DNA of 64,000 nucleotides from Carnobacterium_A antarcticum (GCF_042658365.1 NZ_JBHSQC010000015.1), one strand, 5' to 3'. Positions 41,735 to 52,066 are shown, numbered from the stretch's first letter. Notes: a model not told the origin generated them from the sequence alone. Program-made: numbers and translations.

Positions 41735-43663
41735 ATGGTTAAACAAGTTAGTAAGGAAACATATGAAGCAGCTTTAGCTAAAGAGTTGTATTTATTTAAT
41801 ATAGGACAGCATTTCGACAGCTATTTAGTTTTGGGATGTACAGCTGAAGTTTTTGATCACGTTGCAGGTTTTCGTTTTACTGTTTGGGCACCACATGCAC
41901 AAAGCGTTGCTGTAGTAGCAGATTTTTGTGATTGGACAGAAGGTTTGCCAATGGAGAAAGTAGATGAAACAGGGGTTTGGACCCTGTTTAGTCAAAATGC
42001 TCAAGAAGGACAATGTTATAAATACCGTATTGAACAAGCAAATGGCGAAGTGAAACTTAAAATCGATCCATACGCTCATGAATTTGAAGTACGTCCAAAA
42101 GATGCTTCGATCGTAAAAGCTTTACCAGAAAAAAAATGGAAAGACCATTTATGGATGGCCAATAAAAAACGGCGCACAGCAACAGAAAGGCCGTTAAATA
42201 TCTATGAGGTGCATTTAAGTTCATGGAAATGCCATGCAGATGGATCCTGGTATAGCCTACCGGAATTACAAGACGAATTGATTCCTTATGTTAAAGAAAT
42301 GGGGTATACCCATATTGAGTTTATGCCGTTGATGGAACACCCGCTAGATGCTTCGTGGGGATATCAACTGACTGGGTATTACGCTGTATCTTCTAAGTTT
42401 GGGAAAATGGAAGAGCTGCAAAACTTTGTTGAAGCAGCTCATCAAGCAAATGTCGGCGTTATTATGGACTGGGTTCCAGGACACTTTAACCGCAATGATT
42501 ATGGCATGGCTTACTTTGACGGTACTCCGCAGTTTGAATACACCGATAGCAACAAAGCCCAAAATTTCAGATGGGGTACAATGAATTTTGATTTAGGCAA
42601 AGCACAAGTTCACAGTTTTTTGATTTCCAATGCTTTGTTTTGGTTAGAACAGTTTCACTTAGACGGTTTACGTGTAGATGCTGTTTCCAGCATGTTGTAT
42701 CTAGATTATGATGAAGGCCCATGGATTCCGAATGAAGATGGCAGCAACCATAACCGTGAAGGAGTCAGTTTTATCCAAAAATTAACGACAACCGTTTTTG
42801 AACGCCATCCGGAAACGCTTATGATTGCGGAAGAAAGTACTGCATGGGCCAAAGTAACCGCACCAGCCGCTCAAGGCGGTCTAGGCTTTAATTACAAATG
42901 GAATATGGGCTGGATGAACGACACCTTAAAATTCTTCGAAATGGATCCACTTTTGCGAAAACACCACTTTAACTTAATTACTTTTTCGTTTATGTATGCG
43001 TTTAATGAAAAATTTATTTTGCCTTTCTCACATGATGAAGTTGTCCATGGGAAAAAATCTCTGATGCATAAAATGCCTGGCGATCGCTACAATCAATTTG
43101 CTGGTTTACGGACAATGGAAGCTTACAAGATGGCTCATCCCGGGAAAAAGTTAGATTTTATGGGAAATGAGTTTGGTCAATTTTTAGAATGGCGAGTTCA
43201 TTCAGAATTGGAATGGAGCAGTCTGGAAGATGAAATGAACCGCAAACACCGCTATTTTATGCAGACACTCAATGAACTGTATAAAAAAGAACGAGCTTTT
43301 TGGGAAATAGACCACGAAGCTTCAGGTATAGAAATTTTGGATGCGGATAACGCAGAAGAAACAATTTTGACATTCTTGCGCAAAGGCAAAAAAGCTCGTG
43401 ATTTCTTAATCGTTATTTGTAACTTTGTTCCTATTGAACGACGCCATATGAAGGTTGGCGTACCTTACGAAGGTCAATATGAAGAGGTGCTGAATACAGA
43501 GATGATTGAGTTTGGCGGCGTTTGGACAAAGGGGCAAGGAACCTTAAAAACGGCTAAAGAGCCCATGAATGGTTATGACTATTCAGTAGAACTGATTTTA
43601 CCAGCGATGAGTGTGGTGATTTTACGGCCTAAACGAGTGATGGGAGTACCAAAAATGAACTAG
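41735..43663 (+). CDS. glgB: 1,4-alpha-glucan branching enzyme
   Basis: A 642-aa GH13_9 enzyme that makes alpha-1,6 branches in glycogen. A CBM48 domain ('AGFRFTVWAPHAQSVAVV') covers residues ~45-135; the barrel has region I 'DWVPGHFNRND', region II 'GLRVDAVSSMLYLD' (nucleophile Asp), region III 'LMIAEESTAW' (acid Glu) and region IV 'LPFSHDEVVHGK'. Normal length. AAAGGGG lies before ATG 41735. First gene of glgB-glgC-glgD-glgA-glgP-amy, the usual order of Lactobacillales glycogen operons. Confidence 0.96.
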   Translation: MVKQVSKETYEAALAKELYLFNIGQHFDSYLVLGCTAEVFDHVAGFRFTVWAPHAQSVAVVADFCDWTEGLPMEKVDETGVWTLFSQNAQEGQCYKYRIEQANGEVKLKIDPYAHEFEVRPKDASIVKALPEKKWKDHLWMANKKRRTATERPLNIYEVHLSSWKCHADGSWYSLPELQDELIPYVKEMGYTHIEFMPLMEHPLDASWGYQLTGYYAVSSKFGKMEELQNFVEAAHQANVGVIMDWVPGHFNRNDYGMAYFDGTPQFEYTDSNKAQNFRWGTMNFDLGKAQVHSFLISNALFWLEQFHLDGLRVDAVSSMLYLDYDEGPWIPNEDGSNHNREGVSFIQKLTTTVFERHPETLMIAEESTAWAKVTAPAAQGGLGFNYKWNMGWMNDTLKFFEMDPLLRKHHFNLITFSFMYAFNEKFILPFSHDEVVHGKKSLMHKMPGDRYNQFAGLRTMEAYKMAHPGKKLDFMGNEFGQFLEWRVHSELEWSSLEDEMNRKHRYFMQTLNELYKKERAFWEIDHEASGIEILDADNAEETILTFLRKGKKARDFLIVICNFVPIERRHMKVGVPYEGQYEEVLNTEMIEFGGVWTKGQGTLKTAKEPMNGYDYSVELILPAMSVVILRPKRVMGVPKMN

Positions 43664-43727
43664 AAAAATAGAAGCAATGGTTGGATTGCACCAATGGTTA
43701 ATTATAGAAGAAAACATAAAAGGAGGG

Positions 43728-43772
43728 ATGAGGAAGAATAAGGTTTTTCTATTCTTCCGACCATTATTATGA
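43728..43772 (+). CDS. Candidate 14-codon leader peptide overlapping glgC
   Basis: ATG 43728, directly after AGGAGGG (43721-43727), opens 'MRKNKVFLFFRPLL', whose TGA (43770-43772) overlaps the glgC ATG as ATGA. Spacing to AGGAGGG is only 0-1 base, so initiation may be weak. GAAGAATA / TATTCTTC within it can fold and bring the ribosome site nearer glgC. glgC otherwise has no ribosome site at normal distance. Confidence 0.4.
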   Translation: MRKNKVFLFFRPLL

Positions 43773-44917
43773 GAACAGAAACGTTAGCTATGATTCTAGC
43801 AGGTGGACAAGGAACGCGTTTAGGAAAATTGACGAAAGAAATTGCAAAACCAGCAGTACCGTTTGGAGGAAAGTATCGGATCATTGATTTTGCTTTAAGC
43901 AATTGCGTTAACTCAGGTATTAAAAATGTCGGAGTAGTGACACAATATCAGCCAAGAGAACTAAACAGCCACGTTGGCAATGGAGCTGCTTGGGGTCTGA
44001 ATATTCATAATGGAGGCGCAACGATCCTTCAACCCTATTCTAGTGTAGAAGGAGAAAAGTGGTTCAAAGGAACAGCTCATGCTATTTACCAAAACATTGA
44101 TTTTATCGATCGTCACAATCCAGAATACGTATTGATTCTTTCAGGAGACCACATTTATAAAATGGATTACCAAGAAATGCTGGCTTTCCATAAAATGAAG
44201 AAAGCGGCTTTAACAGTCGGCGTGATCCCTGTTCCAATCGAAGAAGCGCCGCGTTTTGGTATTATGAATACCGACCAAACAGGACGGATCATTGAATTTG
44301 AAGAAAAACCCAAAGAGCCAAAAAGCAATTTAGCTTCCATGGGAGTCTATATTTTTGATTGGGCCATGTTGAAAAAATACCTGATCGATAACCAAGCTAA
44401 AGAGCGGACGATGGAAGATTTTGGACAACACGTTATTCCTGCTTACTTAAGAAATAACGAAAATGTCTTTGCATATGCCTTTAGAGATTATTGGAAAGAC
44501 GTAGGGACCATTGAAAGTCTCTGGGAAGCGAATATGGAATTTTTAGATCCGACGCATGCTTTGAATATCCGGAATTCAGACTGGCGCATTTATTCACAGA
44601 ACCCTTCTGCACCGCCGCAATTTTTAACAGCTGCTTCCAACGTCACGAATGCGATGATTGTTGACGGATGTTATGTAGCGGGAGAAGTGGCGCATTCCAT
44701 TTTGTCTCATAACGTCAAAATCGGAAAAGGGTCGGTTGTGAAAGACAGTTTTATAATGGCAGATGTGACTATTGGGGAAAACGTTACAATAGAGTACGCT
44801 ATTGTTGGCGAACATGCCAGAATTCATGATGGAGCTCAGATCATTGGAAAAGAAAAAGAAATTGCGGTTGTTGGATACAGTGAAGAGATCGGGGGACTAA
44901 AAGATGAAGAAGCATAA
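43769..44917 (+). CDS. glgC: Glucose-1-phosphate adenylyltransferase, catalytic subunit
   Basis: A 382-aa nucleotidyltransferase making ADP-glucose, the glycogen precursor. The N terminus has 'AMILAGGQGTRLGKLT' (nucleotide loop) and 'KPAVPFGGKYRIIDF'; 'LILSGDHIYKMDYQEML' holds the metal-binding Asp. The C-terminal left-handed beta-helix starts near residue 290. The start overlaps a short leader ORF by ATGA, and its end overlaps glgD by 14 bases, so expression is coupled on both sides. Firmicute GlgC is boosted by pairing with GlgD. Confidence 0.96.
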   Translation: MRTETLAMILAGGQGTRLGKLTKEIAKPAVPFGGKYRIIDFALSNCVNSGIKNVGVVTQYQPRELNSHVGNGAAWGLNIHNGGATILQPYSSVEGEKWFKGTAHAIYQNIDFIDRHNPEYVLILSGDHIYKMDYQEMLAFHKMKKAALTVGVIPVPIEEAPRFGIMNTDQTGRIIEFEEKPKEPKSNLASMGVYIFDWAMLKKYLIDNQAKERTMEDFGQHVIPAYLRNNENVFAYAFRDYWKDVGTIESLWEANMEFLDPTHALNIRNSDWRIYSQNPSAPPQFLTAASNVTNAMIVDGCYVAGEVAHSILSHNVKIGKGSVVKDSFIMADVTIGENVTIEYAIVGEHARIHDGAQIIGKEKEIAVVGYSEEIGGLKDEEA

Positions 44918-46073
44918 AGTATGTGCTATTTTAAATTTAAATGAAGACGGTTCAAGGTTGGCGCCCTTAACCGATACACGGCCGATTACCTCATTGCCCT
45001 TCGGCTGCCGGTATCGATTAATTGATTTTCCTTTTACAAGTTTACACAGTGCTGAAATCGAATCAGCTGCTTTTTTCTTGACGGGAAATGGACGTTCTTT
45101 GCACGATCATATTCGCAGCGGAGCTTCTTGGGGATTAGATTCTTCTATTGGCGGAGGATTGTTTCCTCATACGGAGATTGATATAAAAGAAGCTGTGGAA
45201 ACTCATCAACCGAACCAGCTAAGCAGTTTTTATCATGACCAAATCCATTATGTTGTCCGTTCAAAAGCAGATTATGTTGTTGTGATGGGCAGCAAGATGT
45301 TGTGCAATATTGACATTCAACCGCTCTTGCATTACCACCAAGAAAAAGGATCCGATGTGACGATCATGTATAAAAATGTGCCAAAAGAAACGTGCACAGC
45401 AAGTGCTGCAGAATCTCATTTTTCTTTTGATGCTGAAGGAACGGATAGAATTACTGGCATCAACTTGGTTAGTCACACTCCTGAAGAAGTGGGGAGAGTT
45501 GCTTTGAGCATGGGAATTGCCATTATGCGTTCTGAGAAATTCATTGAATTGACGACTGAAGCTGGCAAACAAAACTTAAAAGGGGATACGTTGCTGTTGG
45601 TGAAAAACCAATTGGAACACAATAAAGTTTACGGATATGAGTACACTGGGTATTTAAAAGACATCGATGATATTCAAAGTTACTTTGATGCAAACATGGA
45701 CATGTTAAATGAAGATAACTACAACGCATTGTTTAACCGTGGCGATGCTATCATTACAAAAGTTAAAAATGGTGCGCCAACCTTTTATTCTAAAGAAGCT
45801 GAAGTTAAGAATGCTCAATTCGCGAGTGACTGTTTCATTGAAGGAAAAGTAGAAAACTCATTGATTTTCCGTAAAGTGAAAGTGGCTAAAGGAGCTGTGA
45901 TCGATCACTCAGTCGTGATGCAAGGCAGCGAGATTGGCGAAGGATCTCACTTAGAATACGTGATCTTAGATAAAGGAGTAAAAGTCGGCGCGGGGGTCAG
46001 TCTTAAAGGAACTCCTGAAGACGTTTTAGTGATCAAGAAAAATGCAGTGATCGAAGCAGAGAAAGGGGCTTAA
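44904..46073 (+). CDS. glgD: Glucose-1-phosphate adenylyltransferase, GlgD regulatory subunit
   Basis: A 389-aa GlgC paralogue. The catalytic loop GGxGxRL is replaced by 'NLNEDGSRLAPLTDTRPI', and the Asp-containing 'SGDHIYKMD' of GlgC has become 'MGSKMLCNIDI', so it is expected to be catalytically weak or inactive and to work as the partner that activates GlgC. Beta-helix repeats fill the C-terminal third. It starts inside glgC and stops 6 bases before glgA. Confidence 0.95.
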   Translation: MKKHKVCAILNLNEDGSRLAPLTDTRPITSLPFGCRYRLIDFPFTSLHSAEIESAAFFLTGNGRSLHDHIRSGASWGLDSSIGGGLFPHTEIDIKEAVETHQPNQLSSFYHDQIHYVVRSKADYVVVMGSKMLCNIDIQPLLHYHQEKGSDVTIMYKNVPKETCTASAAESHFSFDAEGTDRITGINLVSHTPEEVGRVALSMGIAIMRSEKFIELTTEAGKQNLKGDTLLLVKNQLEHNKVYGYEYTGYLKDIDDIQSYFDANMDMLNEDNYNALFNRGDAIITKVKNGAPTFYSKEAEVKNAQFASDCFIEGKVENSLIFRKVKVAKGAVIDHSVVMQGSEIGEGSHLEYVILDKGVKVGAGVSLKGTPEDVLVIKKNAVIEAEKGA

Positions 46074-46079
46074 GCTCTG

Positions 46080-47507
46080 ATGAAAGTATTATTTGCAGCA
46101 GCTGAATGTGCACCTTTTTTTAAAACAGGGGGCTTAGGCGATGTAGCCGGTGCGCTGCCGAAAGAATTAAAAAAACAAGGAATTGATGTAGCCGTCGTTT
46201 TGCCATTTTATACGACGATGCCGCAACTATATAAAGACCAATTAGAAGATGTCATGCAGTTTGAAGTGAAAGTCGGCTGGCGTAATCAGTTTTGCGGCAT
46301 AAAAAAATTAATAAAAGATAATGTAACATATTATTTTATTGATAATCTTTATTACTTTGATCGTCCTAGTATTTATGGTTTTGACGACGACGGCGAGCGG
46401 TATGCTTTTTTCGCACAAGCTATTTGTGAAATGATGGAAAAAATTGAGTTTATACCAGATGTATTGCACGTAAATGACTGGCACACTGCCATTATTCCGG
46501 TCTTGTTGAAAGATAAATACCACTGGATCAAGCAATACAAAGAGATCAAAACGATGTTGACCATTCATAATCTTCAATTTCAAGGTATTTACAATCAAGC
46601 TGTTTTATCTGATTGGTATGGAATTGGTTATAATGCCTTTCACGAACAGGGGCTGAAGTATTATGAAGATGTCAATTGTTTAAAAGGCGGTATATTTTTT
46701 GCAGATCATGTCACTACTGTTAGTCCAACATATGCTCAAGAAATTCAAACCGCTTATTTTGGCGAAGGTTTAGATGGTGTTTTACGCCAAAATAATTACA
46801 AATTAAGCGGCATTTTAAACGGAATTGATTACGATGTTTTCAATCCAGCAACGGATGACAAGATTGAAGCTCACTTTTCGATCGATGATCGAAGCGGTAA
46901 AGCTTTGGATAAAGCTTTACTGCAAGAGCGCGTTGGTTTGCCAATTGAACCTGAAGTGCCTTTGATGTCGATGGTGAGTCGTTTGACAACGCAAAAAGGA
47001 TGCCATTTATTGCAAGAAAAAATGGATGAACTGATGCAGCGAGATATCCAAGTCTTGATTTTGGGTACAGGAGAAACGGAATACGAAGAAAGTTTCCGTT
47101 ACTTTACTTGGCGTTATCCGGATAAGTTTAAAGTCATCGTTGATTTTGATACGACGTTAGCACAGCAGATTTATGCCGGCAGCGATTTGTTTATAATGCC
47201 TTCAGCTTTTGAACCCTGCGGCTTGTCTCAGCTTTATTCGCTTCGTTATGGAACATTGCCTATCGTGCATGAAACAGGCGGCTTAAAAGACACTGTTGAG
47301 CCGTACAATGCTGTTACAGGCAAAGGAACAGGTTTTAGTTTCTACGATTATCGAGGTCATGTAATGCTCAAGACCATTGATCAAGCCTTAACCGTTTACT
47401 ATGATGAACCTGATCAGTGGGACAGTTTGATCGAACAAGCAATGCAGCAGGATTTCAGTTGGGAAAAATCAACTGAAAGCTATATTGAACAGTACAAAGC
47501 ATTGTAA
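46080..47507 (+). CDS. glgA: Glycogen synthase (ADP-glucose type, GT5)
   Basis: A 475-aa glucosyltransferase extending alpha-1,4 glucan from ADP-glucose. N-terminal 'FFKTGGLGDVAGALPKEL' is the ADP-glucose-binding KTGGL motif (Lys15); the C-terminal 'MPSAFEPCGLSQLYSLRYG' contains the conserved Glu of the GT-B fold, and 'HETGGLKDTV' is the second xTGGL motif. Normal length. Follows glgD by 6 bases; AAAGGGG lies ~12 bases upstream. Confidence 0.96.
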   Translation: MKVLFAAAECAPFFKTGGLGDVAGALPKELKKQGIDVAVVLPFYTTMPQLYKDQLEDVMQFEVKVGWRNQFCGIKKLIKDNVTYYFIDNLYYFDRPSIYGFDDDGERYAFFAQAICEMMEKIEFIPDVLHVNDWHTAIIPVLLKDKYHWIKQYKEIKTMLTIHNLQFQGIYNQAVLSDWYGIGYNAFHEQGLKYYEDVNCLKGGIFFADHVTTVSPTYAQEIQTAYFGEGLDGVLRQNNYKLSGILNGIDYDVFNPATDDKIEAHFSIDDRSGKALDKALLQERVGLPIEPEVPLMSMVSRLTTQKGCHLLQEKMDELMQRDIQVLILGTGETEYEESFRYFTWRYPDKFKVIVDFDTTLAQQIYAGSDLFIMPSAFEPCGLSQLYSLRYGTLPIVHETGGLKDTVEPYNAVTGKGTGFSFYDYRGHVMLKTIDQALTVYYDEPDQWDSLIEQAMQQDFSWEKSTESYIEQYKAL

Positions 47508-47669
47508 CAGCTGGAAATGCTGTTACTGCGAATTTCGTAGCAATTGAAAGAGCCCTGATTATTGAATAGCCGAAGGAGAAAATCTGACTGTGTTCAAAAT
47601 TGGGGCTATTTTTATCTTTGCACAACGTTGCTGTGAATCGATTCTGAAGTTAAGAAAAGAGGGGTTTTT

Positions 47670-50105
47670 ATGGTTTTAACGACAAAAGAATTTAGAGAAG
47701 ACTTTAGTAAGACATTTGAAGGGTTGTATGCTTTTGATCTTTCAGAAGCTTCGCCGATCCAATACTATACAGCATTAGGAAATTATTTGAAAGTTTATAG
47801 TGCAGACAACTGGAGTCACACGAATCAAGCTTACTTAGAACATCAAGTGAAGCAAGTGTACTATTTTTCGATGGAGTTTTTACCAGGACGTATGCTGAAA
47901 AGCAACTTGCTTAATTTAGGAATCTTGGATACTGTTCGTGATGGTCTAAGAGAAATGGGCTTAGATTTTGAAGTTATCGCACGTGCAGAAGTAGACCCGG
48001 CGTTAGGAAACGGCGGATTAGGAAGGTTGGCTTCTTGTTTTATGGATTCGATTGCTTCACTAGGTATTCCAGGCAACGGCAACGGCATTCGGTACCGTTA
48101 CGGCTTATTCCAACAAAAATTTGTTGATGGATATCAAGTTGAGCTGCCCGAAAACTGGCTGCGTGACGGCAATGTATGGGAAGTGCGTAAAGAAAATAAA
48201 GCCGTGATGGTTCGGTTTGGCGGGCAAGCAATCTTAAGCGAAGATCCTGATGGCCGCTTAAAACCGATTTACTCTCAAACACAAAACATTTTAGCGGTCC
48301 CTTATGATACAGGGATGATTGGGTACCAAAATGAAGTTGTGAATAATTTGCGGCTATGGTCGGCTGAAATTCCACCTGAAGAAGAAATCCATTACCATAC
48401 GATTGCTGATCGTGAGAAGGTGAACCAAATCACTGAAGTTTTGTATCCAGATGATTCAAATTATGAAGGACAGATTCTGCGTTTAAGGCAAGAATATTTC
48501 TTTACTTCGGCAGGGGTTCAAAGTATTGTCCGTTATTACAAACAAATGGTATTAACTTGGCAGCATTTTCCAGATAAAGTTGCTATCCACATCAACGATA
48601 CTCACCCGGCTTTATGCATTCCAGAATTAATGAGGATTCTTTTGGATGAAGAAGGACTAAGCTGGGAACAAGCCTGGGAAATCACTCAAAAAACGATGAG
48701 TTATACTAACCATACTATTTTACAAGAAGCGATGGAAAAATGGCCAGTGCGTATGGTTCAAGAATTAGTGCCGCGTATTTACCAAATCATTGAAGAAATC
48801 AACCAACGGCATATCGATAAAAAACTGCCATTATATACTCCAGAATTAACGTATCGGACAACGATCATTGCCGACGGGAATGTGAAAATGGCTCATTTGG
48901 CTATTATTGGAAGCCATAGCGTCAATGGTGTAGCTAAATTGCATACCGAAATTTTGATGCATGAAGTCTTACGAGATTTCTATCAAATGTACCCAGCTAA
49001 ATTCAATAATAAAACGAATGGTATCACGCAGCGGCGTTGGTTGCACTTAGCTAACGAAGGATTAACAAAATTGATCGACAACAAAATCGGAACCGCATGG
49101 AAAACTAATCCGTCTGAGTTAAAACTGTTTAAATCTTTTGCCAATAATGAAGATACATTAGCTCAGCTTGCTGAAATCAAATTAGAAAACAAGAAACAAT
49201 TCGCTGCATATGCAGAAAAAGAAATGGGAATAGAGTTGGATCCGACTGCATTGTTCGATGTACAGATCAAACGTTTGCATGCCTATAAACGTCAACTGTT
49301 AAATGCATTGCATATTCTGGATCGCTATCTAAAAATCAAAGATGATCCTGATTTAGATATCCAACCGCGTGTTTTTATTTTTGGAGCAAAAGCTGCTCCC
49401 AGTTATGTTTATGCGAAACAAATCATCAAGTTAATTAATACTATTGCTGATATGGTCAATAACGACCCAGCTATCGGCAACAAAATCAAAGTCGTTTTTG
49501 TGGAAAACTATGGCGTTTCATTAGCTGAATTGATCATTCCAGCTGCAGAAGTGAGCGAGCAGATTTCATTGGCTGGCAAAGAAGCCTCTGGAACGAGCAA
49601 TATGAAACTGATGCTGAACGGTGCCTTGACAGTGGCAACATTAGATGGAGCCAATGTGGAGATCCGCGATTTTGTTGGAGAGGATAATATTTTCTTGTTT
49701 GGGTTGAACGATCAAGAAGTCTATGCTTTTTACGAAAATGGCACTTATCATTCGCGGGATATTTACGACTCAAATCCTCGATTGCAACGTGTTTTAAATA
49801 CTTTTATTGACGGGACTATTCCAGGGATCGAAACAGAAGGTCGAGTTATTTTCGATTCATTAGTACAGTACAATGATGAATATTTTGTGCTGAAAGACTT
49901 TGAAAGTTACGTTGAAGTTCAAGAAAAAGTTGATCAATTGTATCAGGATCCAATGGCTTGGAACCAAAAGTCTCTTTTGAACATAGCTAGTTCAGGTCCG
50001 TTTTCAGCCGATTTTACGATCAAACGCTACGCAGAAGAAATTTGGAAAACCGATTCTCAATTGCCCGCGATACAACAATACATTCATTTAACGGAACCCA
50101 TTTAA
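47670..50105 (+). CDS. glgP: Glycogen/maltodextrin phosphorylase (GT35)
   Basis: An 811-aa PLP enzyme releasing glucose-1-phosphate from glycogen ends. 'EASGTSNMKLMLNGALTVAT' contains the PLP lysine; 'GNGGLGRLASCFMDS' and 'HINDTHPALCIPELMR' are family landmarks. Length is that of bacterial phosphorylases without the eukaryotic phosphorylation site. AAAGAGGGG precedes ATG. The 162-base gap after glgA has no clear terminator, so it stays in the operon, pairing synthesis and breakdown in one transcript. Confidence 0.96.
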   Translation: MVLTTKEFREDFSKTFEGLYAFDLSEASPIQYYTALGNYLKVYSADNWSHTNQAYLEHQVKQVYYFSMEFLPGRMLKSNLLNLGILDTVRDGLREMGLDFEVIARAEVDPALGNGGLGRLASCFMDSIASLGIPGNGNGIRYRYGLFQQKFVDGYQVELPENWLRDGNVWEVRKENKAVMVRFGGQAILSEDPDGRLKPIYSQTQNILAVPYDTGMIGYQNEVVNNLRLWSAEIPPEEEIHYHTIADREKVNQITEVLYPDDSNYEGQILRLRQEYFFTSAGVQSIVRYYKQMVLTWQHFPDKVAIHINDTHPALCIPELMRILLDEEGLSWEQAWEITQKTMSYTNHTILQEAMEKWPVRMVQELVPRIYQIIEEINQRHIDKKLPLYTPELTYRTTIIADGNVKMAHLAIIGSHSVNGVAKLHTEILMHEVLRDFYQMYPAKFNNKTNGITQRRWLHLANEGLTKLIDNKIGTAWKTNPSELKLFKSFANNEDTLAQLAEIKLENKKQFAAYAEKEMGIELDPTALFDVQIKRLHAYKRQLLNALHILDRYLKIKDDPDLDIQPRVFIFGAKAAPSYVYAKQIIKLINTIADMVNNDPAIGNKIKVVFVENYGVSLAELIIPAAEVSEQISLAGKEASGTSNMKLMLNGALTVATLDGANVEIRDFVGEDNIFLFGLNDQEVYAFYENGTYHSRDIYDSNPRLQRVLNTFIDGTIPGIETEGRVIFDSLVQYNDEYFVLKDFESYVEVQEKVDQLYQDPMAWNQKSLLNIASSGPFSADFTIKRYAEEIWKTDSQLPAIQQYIHLTEPI

Positions 50106-50178
50106 AAAATCGTGTTCAGATGGAAAGATTCTATCATCTGTGTATCTGAATCAAAGCAGATTAAGGAAGGTTTTTATA

Positions 50179-52008
50179 TTGGAAAAGATAACCTATAATT
50201 CATGGTCAAACAACTATAAAACACCATTTGGGGCTTTAAAAGTGGATAGCCAAGTGGTGTTTACCATCAACTGCCAATTGCCCGCTATCCATGCAGTCTA
50301 TCTTATGATCCACAAAGATTTTGGACAGAGCTTTCAAATTGAAATGGAGGCAGTAAAAGAAGGGAATTATCAGACTACCTTTGAATTAAGCGAAGGCAAT
50401 GGGTTGTATTTTTATTACTTTAAAATCGATTATCCCTTAAACAATCATGTTGAAACTCTTTACTATGGCAATAATCGATACCAATTGGGCGGTCTAGGAG
50501 AAACGTATTATGAAATTGAAGACATCAAACAATATCAGCTAACTAGTTATTTATATGATGACCCAGCTCCTGAATGGTATCGGTCAGGAGTAGCTTATCA
50601 AATATTTGTTGACCGATTTTATAATGGAAACGAGAAAGGAATTGTTTCCCATCCTAAGAAAAATTCATTTATTTATGCTTCACCAGAAGATGATCCTGTC
50701 TATTTAAAAGATGAAATAGGCGACATTATGCGTTGGGAATTTTTTGGCGGGAATTTAAAAGGCATTATTCAAAAGCTGCCATATCTAGCTAACTTAGGAA
50801 TCACGATCCTTTATTTAAATCCTATATTTGAAGCTCGCAGCAATCATAAATACGACACGGGAGATTTTTTGAAAATCGACCCCATGTTTGGCGATGAAGC
50901 CATTTTTAAAGAGTTAATCGAACAAGCTCGAACATTGGGTATCCATATTATTTTAGACGGCGTCTTTAATCATACAGGAGCGGATAGCCGGTATTTTAAT
51001 CGTTACGGAACGTATGATGACCTTGGAGCTTACCAGTCGCGCGAAAGCGAGTACGCTGATTGGTACACCTTTGATCAATTTCCTGAGGAGTACCAATCAT
51101 GGTGGGGTATCAAGGATGTACCGACTCTTAATAAAGAAACGCCAGCAGTTCAAAACTTTATTTACGCTGGTAAGGACAGTGTGATCCGAACCTGGTCTAA
51201 ATTAGGGTTAGGAGGGTGGCGTATTGACGTGGCTGATGAGTTGAGCGACTCTTTTTTAGCCGGTATCCGAAAGGCGTTAGAGGAAACGATTGCTGAACCG
51301 GTGTTGATCGGAGAAGTCTGGGAAGATGCGTCCAACAAAATTGCGTATGAGCAGCGTCGCCATTATCTTGAAGGCGGTATGTTGCACGGCGCCATGAATT
51401 ACCCTTTTCGAGAAATCATTATCGGGGTATTAAACCATACCATTACAACGAAAGAAGCAGCTTTGCGAAGCATGCATCTAAAAGAAAATTATCCTCCAGA
51501 AGCCTTTAAAAATAATTTTAACAACATAGGAACCCATGATACAGCAAGAATCTTAACGGCTGTTCAAAATAATGTACCGGCCTTAAAGCAAGCTTTAGCA
51601 TTATTGTTCGCTTTGCCAGGAATACCTTGCCTTTATTATGGAGACGAAGCGGGGGTAGAAGGTGGAGAAGATCCTGCGAATCGCAAAATGTTTCCATGGG
51701 GGCGAGAAAACAAAACGATCCAGTCTTATGCTTATGAATGGATAGCTTTAAGAAGAGAAGAAGCTGCCTTACAAGAAGGAGACTATTACGCTTTTTCAAC
51801 TAGAAAAGTCTTAGGAATCGTACGCTACTTAAGCGAAGAAGAATACCTCGTTCTTTTGATAAACGTATCAGACCAAGAAGTAACGTTCACTACAAAAGAA
51901 ACCACAACAGACTATTCTTTTGATATCCAAGCTTTTTTAACTAAACAAGGTTTGGCTGAAAAAACTATTCCAGCTCAAGGAATTCAAGTGATCAAAAAAT
52001 CAAGATGA
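50179..52008 (+). CDS. Cytoplasmic GH13 glycosidase (neopullulanase/maltogenic-amylase type)
   Basis: A 610-aa alpha-amylase family enzyme with an N-terminal beta-sandwich (residues ~1-120). Barrel regions: I 'ILDGVFNHTG', II 'GWRIDVADEL' (nucleophile Asp), III 'LIGEVWED' (acid Glu), IV 'NIGTHDTAR'. No signal peptide, so it acts inside, on glycogen or imported maltodextrins. TTG 50179 is chosen because AAGGAAGG lies 8 bases ahead; the longer frame from 50140 has no site. In lactobacilli the same operon position holds an amy or apu gene. Exact specificity (alpha-1,4, alpha-1,6 or both) is not decidable by eye. Confidence 0.85.
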   Translation: MEKITYNSWSNNYKTPFGALKVDSQVVFTINCQLPAIHAVYLMIHKDFGQSFQIEMEAVKEGNYQTTFELSEGNGLYFYYFKIDYPLNNHVETLYYGNNRYQLGGLGETYYEIEDIKQYQLTSYLYDDPAPEWYRSGVAYQIFVDRFYNGNEKGIVSHPKKNSFIYASPEDDPVYLKDEIGDIMRWEFFGGNLKGIIQKLPYLANLGITILYLNPIFEARSNHKYDTGDFLKIDPMFGDEAIFKELIEQARTLGIHIILDGVFNHTGADSRYFNRYGTYDDLGAYQSRESEYADWYTFDQFPEEYQSWWGIKDVPTLNKETPAVQNFIYAGKDSVIRTWSKLGLGGWRIDVADELSDSFLAGIRKALEETIAEPVLIGEVWEDASNKIAYEQRRHYLEGGMLHGAMNYPFREIIIGVLNHTITTKEAALRSMHLKENYPPEAFKNNFNNIGTHDTARILTAVQNNVPALKQALALLFALPGIPCLYYGDEAGVEGGEDPANRKMFPWGRENKTIQSYAYEWIALRREEAALQEGDYYAFSTRKVLGIVRYLSEEEYLVLLINVSDQEVTFTTKETTTDYSFDIQAFLTKQGLAEKTIPAQGIQVIKKSR

Positions 52009-52027
52009 TCTGTGTTTAACAGAAAGT

Positions 52028-52066
52028 AAAAGGAGAAGTTGGGGTGCCATTCCAGCTTCTCTTTTT
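52028..52066 (+). terminator. Terminator of the glycogen operon
   Basis: AAAAGGAGAAG..GG pairs with CC..CTTCTCTTTTT with a bulge and a wobble; T run follows. Confidence 0.75.

Noticed and set aside
44904..46073. Second catalytic glgC
   Set aside because: The nucleotide loop and catalytic Asp segment are altered, so it is GlgD rather than a duplicated GlgC.
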